Origin: a virus
IMG/VR virus record: IMGVR_UViG_3300021091_000246
Span: 1 to 32,742 of that record
Length of the DNA: 32,742 bases
Direction: 5' to 3' (one strand)
The notes below the pieces were generated by a model. That model made no database searches and was not told where the DNA came from. It worked only from the letters and a program-made list of their open reading frames with translations. The position numbers and the translations under genes are program-made. Positions 29,441 to 32,742 of this stretch are shown here, piece by piece; position 1 is the first letter of the stretch, and each line of letters opens with the position of its first letter.

Positions 29441-29937
29441 GGGTCAACAAGCCCCTCTGCGTTAACTGACGTTTGCGCTTTGCGCTTCTCAAGTCTGGCA
29501 AGTCCGACTTCAAGTATTCGTTGAAACTCAGGAATTATTCCTGCTCGGGTGGCGTTCCACGCCGGAACAAACCAAGGTTTTGCTTTTGAAAACTTGCTGC
29601 CACTCTCAACCATGTGGCCGTAAAAAATTCCTTTTCGCTTTCTGCTGTAGTACAGGTTATGCAAACCGATCGAGCGTTTGTCTCGGTACTTTGGGCCGAC
29701 TTGAATCTGAACAACTTCGTTTCCCGTCGGCTTGCCGTTTGCTATTTTGATCGACTCGGCCAAAGCGCCGGATCGACTAAACTGGCTCACATTTGACGTT
29801 GCTTTCTTTTCAAGCGGAACGAGCGAACGGCGAACAGCGCGTCGCAGCAACTTTTGTGACGCAATAGCATCTAATTCAAGAAGCCGCGCCTCTAGCGCTT
29901 GCAGCCCATCGACTTTGATGTCTATCCTCAACGCCAC
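29437..29937 (-). CDS. HK97 gp10-like head-tail joining protein
   Basis: This 166-residue protein (RIDIKVDGLQALEARLLELD, SGALAESIKIANGKPTGNE, GHMVESGSKFSKAKPWFVPA) carries the gp10 family pattern: an N-terminal helical part with basic residues, a central HNLYYSRKRKG stretch, and the HMVE-SG-KPWF block. It takes part in joining head and tail. The GTG start overlaps the upstream stop (TAGTG). Confidence 0.88.
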   Translation of the reverse strand: MALRIDIKVDGLQALEARLLELDAIASQKLLRRAVRRSLVPLEKKATSNVSQFSRSGALAESIKIANGKPTGNEVVQIQVGPKYRDKRSIGLHNLYYSRKRKGIFYGHMVESGSKFSKAKPWFVPAWNATRAGIIPEFQRILEVGLARLEKRKAQTSVNAEGLVDP

Positions 29938-30263
29938 TACGAGAAACGCTCAACGCAGAGCAGTTGCAACTCGATATTTCTTTCTTCGACATTGATCACA
30001 GACTGAATGTCGAAGTACCTAGAGCCAAACTTGACACGATCTTTCGGAGAAATTGACTGTCCTACAATCGGCCGAATCGTGATTCGGGTTGAGGTCTGTC
30101 CCTGTGTCTGCTGCGCGGCAAACAACTCGCGGCCGTTTAGCGGCTCGACCGCAGCCCAAACCGTCGCGAGGTTGGCCCAGCTTTTTGTTTGATCACCGTA
30201 TTGATCGATGGCGTCCGTCGCTCGTTGAACGACAACGCGATGTCGAAGCCTACCGGGACGCAT
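29937..30263 (-). CDS. Head-tail adaptor / head closure protein
   Basis: This 108-residue protein begins MRPGRLRHRVVVQRATDAID and continues TKSWANLATVWAAVEPLNGR, QTSTRITIRP and DRVKFGSRYFDIQSVINVEE. This is the pattern of SPP1 gp16/HK97 gp7-like stoppers: a small beta-barrel that closes the portal channel after packaging. Neighbours on both sides are connector and gp10-type genes. Confidence 0.9.
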   Translation of the reverse strand: MRPGRLRHRVVVQRATDAIDQYGDQTKSWANLATVWAAVEPLNGRELFAAQQTQGQTSTRITIRPIVGQSISPKDRVKFGSRYFDIQSVINVEERNIELQLLCVERFS

Positions 30264-30868
30264 CAGAACACCTTAAACGGCGTCAACAGCGCGGCAAAAC
30301 CAAGCGGGAATTCTGTCTTGAGAGACTTTGAATAGTTAAAGGGGTCGGAGGCTGCCGACTCGCGGTTCTCGTAAAGGTGCGCCGTCATCAATTTAATAGC
30401 GGCCTTCACACCCATCGGCACATCCGTCGGCGCGCCGTAGCCAGCAACGTAACGAACCCGAACGTCGTCGGTGTATCCGCGAGCAGACGGCCATCCGACC
30501 CCAAACGCCGGGACAATGCGTCCCGGCTGCGAGTACGGCCCGGTGTCCGCGATCACTAAGTAGTTGTTTGCAGAAAGCGTTTGAGTTGCGTTGTTCCCGT
30601 CGATGTAAGTGATGTAACTCACGCTCAAGAGCGGAGCCTTGTCGATAAAAAGGCTCGGGAACGCGGATTCTGGAAACTGGTTAATTCGAGTCTCCCATGT
30701 CGTACTCACAAACGAGCGGCCGGTGTAAAACTCGGCCGTCTCGCGAGCGGTGCGCGTCAAAATGTACAGCAGTTCGTCGTCGTAATTGCCGTCAATGCGG
30801 CAATGAGCGCGAGCCTCTTCAACTGTGACCGGCTCTGCGGCCGGTGCTGTGATTAAAAGTTGAGTCAT
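30263..30868 (-). CDS. Head-tail connector (gp6/gp15-type)
   Basis: This 201-residue protein (PAAEPVTVEEARAHCRIDGN, DDELLYILTRTARETAEFY, TGRSFVSTTWETRINQFP) is the HK97 gp6/SPP1 gp15-like connector that forms a ring under the portal. Features are the E-A-HCRI-D opening, the E-x-x-TGR motif and the DVRVRYVAGYG then PMGVKAAIKLMTAHLYENRE helix. Length fits. Confidence 0.92.
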   Translation of the reverse strand: MTQLLITAPAAEPVTVEEARAHCRIDGNYDDELLYILTRTARETAEFYTGRSFVSTTWETRINQFPESAFPSLFIDKAPLLSVSYITYIDGNNATQTLSANNYLVIADTGPYSQPGRIVPAFGVGWPSARGYTDDVRVRYVAGYGAPTDVPMGVKAAIKLMTAHLYENRESAASDPFNYSKSLKTEFPLGFAALLTPFKVF

Positions 30869-31137
30869 AGCTGGCGCACCTGAACCAAAACCGAGCGATC
30901 TTCAATTCGACCGCCGGGAGTGGTAATTCGATTTGTGATCGTGTAGTCGGTTCCCGCAACGCCGCCGGTTAGGAATGCTCGGGTCACATTGGAAGTGACG
31001 CCTTCGCTTTGAAGCGTGAAAGCCGCCGGTATTTCCCATGACGAACCGGTCACGGTGTCGTTGACTAGGAATTGATTCCAATCAATCGCGAAGTCAATCG
31101 TGCTGTTTGGGTCTTTCGTAAAAGCCGCGATTATCAT
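30865..31137 (-). CDS. Fibre-tail adaptor-like protein (Gp77-like)
   Basis: This 90-residue protein has FTKDPNSTIDFAIDWNQFL, SSWEIPAAFTLQSEGV, then AFLTGGVAGTDYTITNRITT and GGRIEDRSVLVQV. I recognise this as the protein annotated phage fiber-tail adaptor. It has a beta-sandwich with a Gly-rich loop. The ATGA overlap with the upstream repeat protein and the adjacent connector put it at the head-tail junction or fibre base. The family name is from memory. Confidence 0.68.
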   Translation of the reverse strand: MIIAAFTKDPNSTIDFAIDWNQFLVNDTVTGSSWEIPAAFTLQSEGVTSNVTRAFLTGGVAGTDYTITNRITTPGGRIEDRSVLVQVRQL

Positions 31138-32255
31138 GCAGCCACTCTCCTATTGTTTGTCCCGGCGCTTGCCGTCGAGCGAGGCTCAACCTCGACCGAA
31201 CGATCCATTTCGCCTCGGAAATCAATCTGCGCTCTCGGATCGACCACCACCATGCGCGGCCGGAACGACACGCCGAGAATTCTCGACTGTGCCGTGTACG
31301 TCTTAAATCTGCCCGTCGCGGTCGCGCTCGATGTCGCTGTCGCCGTACCCGGCGAGGAAATCTTGACTTGGCCGCTTGCCGCCGTTTCTGCAAAGCCAAG
31401 CAACGCAACGGTCGGTCGTCCTCGACCTTGCGTGACGCCCTCGACGTTCGCGGTTCCGGCCTCGGCTCCGTCAATCTGGCCGCGTCCGCGACCGTCTGCG
31501 GAGACGCTTGTCGAGCCTTGCAAAGCGCCATCAACGAGGCCAAAGCCGCGTATTTCGACGATGCTGGAGGCCGCCCCAATCGCGCCTCCGTCCGTTCTGC
31601 CGACGCCTTGAATCGCGGCGCTTGCAGATGCCGAAACCGACAGGTCAACTCGCATCGACAGGCGCGTTCTGCCGGTCGCATCGGTGATTGATGCTGAATC
31701 CGACGAGGCAGCGCATCGGCCAAAACCGCGCCCGTCTGAATTCGCCGCAGCAACGCCAAGACTTGCAGCAGAAAGCGCGGATCGCGCTCTGCCGACTGCC
31801 GAAACAAGCCCTTCGGTAGAGACATGGCCGGTCGTCATTCCGCGACCGTGTGCGTCCGCCTCTACGGTGGTCGCCGCGCTGATCGAGCCGTTTACAGGCC
31901 CGTGGCCAAGTATTATGGCGCTCGTCGTCGTTACACCGAGCGAGTCTCCATCGACCGCTCCGATTCCAAATACCGCCCCGGTCGAAACCGAGGAAGCCGC
32001 CAACGTGCCGGTCGCCGCAGCCCGTCCGCGAAGGTTTGCCGTACCCGCAGAGACGCCTGTTGCACTCGCGTTAATACGGCCGTCGGCTTGAACCGTTGCT
32101 GCAACGGTGGCGACACCGACGGTAGTGCCAGAGGCCGAAATCCTCGGCCGCATCGTCCCGGTAACAAAAGACGAAGCGACAGCGGAACCGTGGGCGGTGT
32201 CACCTACGGCATAGCCGAAGAGCCAGTAATCACTCTGGACGAATAGGCCGCTCAT
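31134..32255 (-). CDS. 20-residue-repeat structural protein (undescribed fibre type?)
   Basis: This 373-residue protein has a short opening (MSGLFVQSDYWLFGYAVGDT). Residues about 57-296 hold 12 tandem units, most of them 20 residues, each opening with a G-x-G or similar turn. The C-terminal region starts near residue 324 (SRILGVSFRPRMVVVDPRAQ) and ends with an acidic/basic strand. It is poor in aromatic and Cys residues and rich in Ala, Ser, Thr and Gly, which fits a long beta-solenoid or trimeric shaft. GGGGGA lies just before the ATG. I recognise no named family for the repeat. The overlap with the Gp77-like gene suggests that it is the fibre that adaptor carries; that is inference. Confidence 0.75.
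   Translation of the reverse strand: MSGLFVQSDYWLFGYAVGDTAHGSAVASSFVTGTMRPRISASGTTVGVATVAATVQADGRINASATGVSAGTANLRGRAAATGTLAASSVSTGAVFGIGAVDGDSLGVTTTSAIILGHGPVNGSISAATTVEADAHGRGMTTGHVSTEGLVSAVGRARSALSAASLGVAAANSDGRGFGRCAASSDSASITDATGRTRLSMRVDLSVSASASAAIQGVGRTDGGAIGAASSIVEIRGFGLVDGALQGSTSVSADGRGRGQIDGAEAGTANVEGVTQGRGRPTVALLGFAETAASGQVKISSPGTATATSSATATGRFKTYTAQSRILGVSFRPRMVVVDPRAQIDFRGEMDRSVEVEPRSTASAGTNNRRVAA
31368..32087 (-). repeat. Twelve tandem units of about 20 residues
   Basis: Units begin at residues 57, 77, 97, 117, 137, 155, 175, 195, 217, 237, 257 and 277. All are 20 residues except one of 18 and one of 22. A consensus is G-x-G-x-[VTI]-[DN]-G-x-[LIV]-x-[AG]-x-[ST]-x-[VA]-x-A-x-x-[RH]; an example is GFGLVDGALQGSTSVSADGR. 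Confidence 0.85.
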
Positions 32256-32298
32256 TTATCCCCCGAGCCGCTCTCGACATGGGACGCGGCCGTTGTAG

Positions 32299-32469
32299 TT
32301 ACGGAGCCTGATCAGCCCCGTGCTCGCTTTGCTGTGCTGCAATCTGCGGCTGCGCTTGCTGCTGCATCTTGCTAATCAGACCAGCCACCATTTCAAACGG
32401 CTGCTTTGCGAGCGCCGCCATCATTAAGTTGGCTTCTTCCGTCGTCATTTCAAACTTCAACGTACTCAT
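32299..32469 (-). CDS. Small hypothetical protein, 56 residues
   Basis: This protein begins MSTLKFEMTTEEANLMMAAL, followed by AKQPFEMVAGLISKMQQQ and a Gln/Ala-rich tail. It is similar in kind to small helical phage proteins with a TTEEAN-like opening that sit among fibre genes. GGGAG lies nine bases before the ATG. It may be a chaperone or accessory to the repeat protein downstream. No function is known. Confidence 0.65.
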   Translation of the reverse strand: MSTLKFEMTTEEANLMMAALAKQPFEMVAGLISKMQQQAQPQIAAQQSEHGADQAP

Positions 32470-32496
32470 CAAAATAAACTCCCGCTATGGGTAAAA

Positions 32497-32742
32497 CTAA
32501 ATCATAAAATATGACAAGCTGATATTGATGTCGTTGTAGACGCTTTGGCTACCCGACGTTACTGTCACTCGCCAAGTTTCTACGAATCCATTATTGCAGT
32601 AATAGGCAGCAAAAATAGGGCGTTGGACATCGGTCTGACTAATCGTCATTTCAAAAGATGCACTTATACGGGCCCAACTATAAGTGTAAACACCCGTACC
32701 ACCGGTTATCGTTGGCTGTCCAACTTGCGTGTTTGTTCCGCC
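32497..32742 (-). CDS. C-terminal fragment of an Ig-like fibre or virion protein, partial
   Basis: The window edge cuts this gene; 81 residues and the stop remain. They read TITGGTGVYTYSWARISASF, then PIFAAYYCNNGFVETWRVTV and end SLSYFMI. The GGTGxYTYxW pattern followed by alternating strands is that of Ig- or PKD-like domains at fibre tips. The rest of the protein lies to the right of the window. Confidence 0.65.
   Translation of the reverse strand, partial: GGTNTQVGQPTITGGTGVYTYSWARISASFEMTISQTDVQRPIFAAYYCNNGFVETWRVTVTSGSQSVYNDINISLSYFMI

Noticed and set aside
31094-31825. 243-residue minus-strand ORF overlapping the repeat protein
   Set aside because: Arg/Ala-rich shadow frame of the 20-residue-repeat gene, with no ribosome site and no domain.
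1-32742. tRNA genes, CRISPR arrays, insertion sequences or an attachment site
   Set aside because: No cloverleaf-like sequence, spaced direct repeats, transposase or integrase-linked repeat was recognised by eye; short or divergent cases cannot be excluded without software.

Overview
The window is about 32.7 kb of a double-stranded DNA tailed phage (or prophage) with a long non-contractile tail, that is, a siphovirus with HK97-type head genes. Evidence includes an HK97-fold capsid protein with its U35-type protease and portal, P27-like small and HNH-associated large terminase subunits, a tape-measure gene preceded by a frameshifted G/GT chaperone pair, and a long tail-tip protein. The host is probably a Gram-negative proteobacterium. 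This is inferred from the Shine-Dalgarno starts, the YdaS, DUF1376, DUF4224 and DUF3310 families and the T4-type lysozyme. It is not proven. No integrase, recognised repressor, tRNA, CRISPR array or insertion sequence is present.

Layout. (1) Positions 1-9.7 kb, minus strand: small and large terminase, portal, protease, capsid, a small post-capsid protein, a Gp80-like protein and a giant tail fibre. The fibre runs off the left edge inside its Peptidase_S74 auto-cleaving chaperone domain. A strong intrinsic terminator follows the capsid gene. (2) 9.7-13.5 kb, minus strand: an early/replication block with a YdaS-type regulator, DUF1376 replication protein, helper proteins, an SSB-like protein, RusA resolvase, a possible late regulator and an HNH nuclease. 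The genes overlap by a few bases almost throughout, so one leftward unit appears to lead into the packaging genes. (3) 13.55-14.03 kb: a control region with four copies of an ACC-AAAT-GGT operator motif and divergent promoter candidates. (4) 14.0-17.3 kb, plus strand: a recombination operon with a YqaJ exonuclease, RecT-like annealing protein, HTH protein, AT-rich PD-(D/E)XK nuclease, DUF4224 protein and small proteins. (5) 17.3-20.4 kb, minus strand: DUF3310, an HTH-metallophosphatase, an HExxH protein, lysozyme, holin candidates and a small protein. (6) 20.4-32.7 kb, minus strand: the tail module read from right to left. It runs from a fibre-like fragment and a protein of 20-residue repeats through connector, head-closure and tail-completion proteins, tail tube, frameshifted chaperones and tape measure to the tail-tip proteins.

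The left edge (capsid, then fibre) and the right edge (fibre-like fragment, fibre adaptor, connector) fit together as one leftward head-to-tail operon on a circular or circularly permuted map. Some sequence is missing between them, because the S74 domain is incomplete and the two edges do not join in frame. The most unusual features are the 12-unit, 20-residue-repeat protein, the operator/promoter region with near-leaderless starts, two A8 slippery runs (one clearly for the tail chaperone, one proposed upstream of the HNH gene), terminators inside the structural operon, and a lysozyme with cysteine in place of the usual catalytic aspartate.
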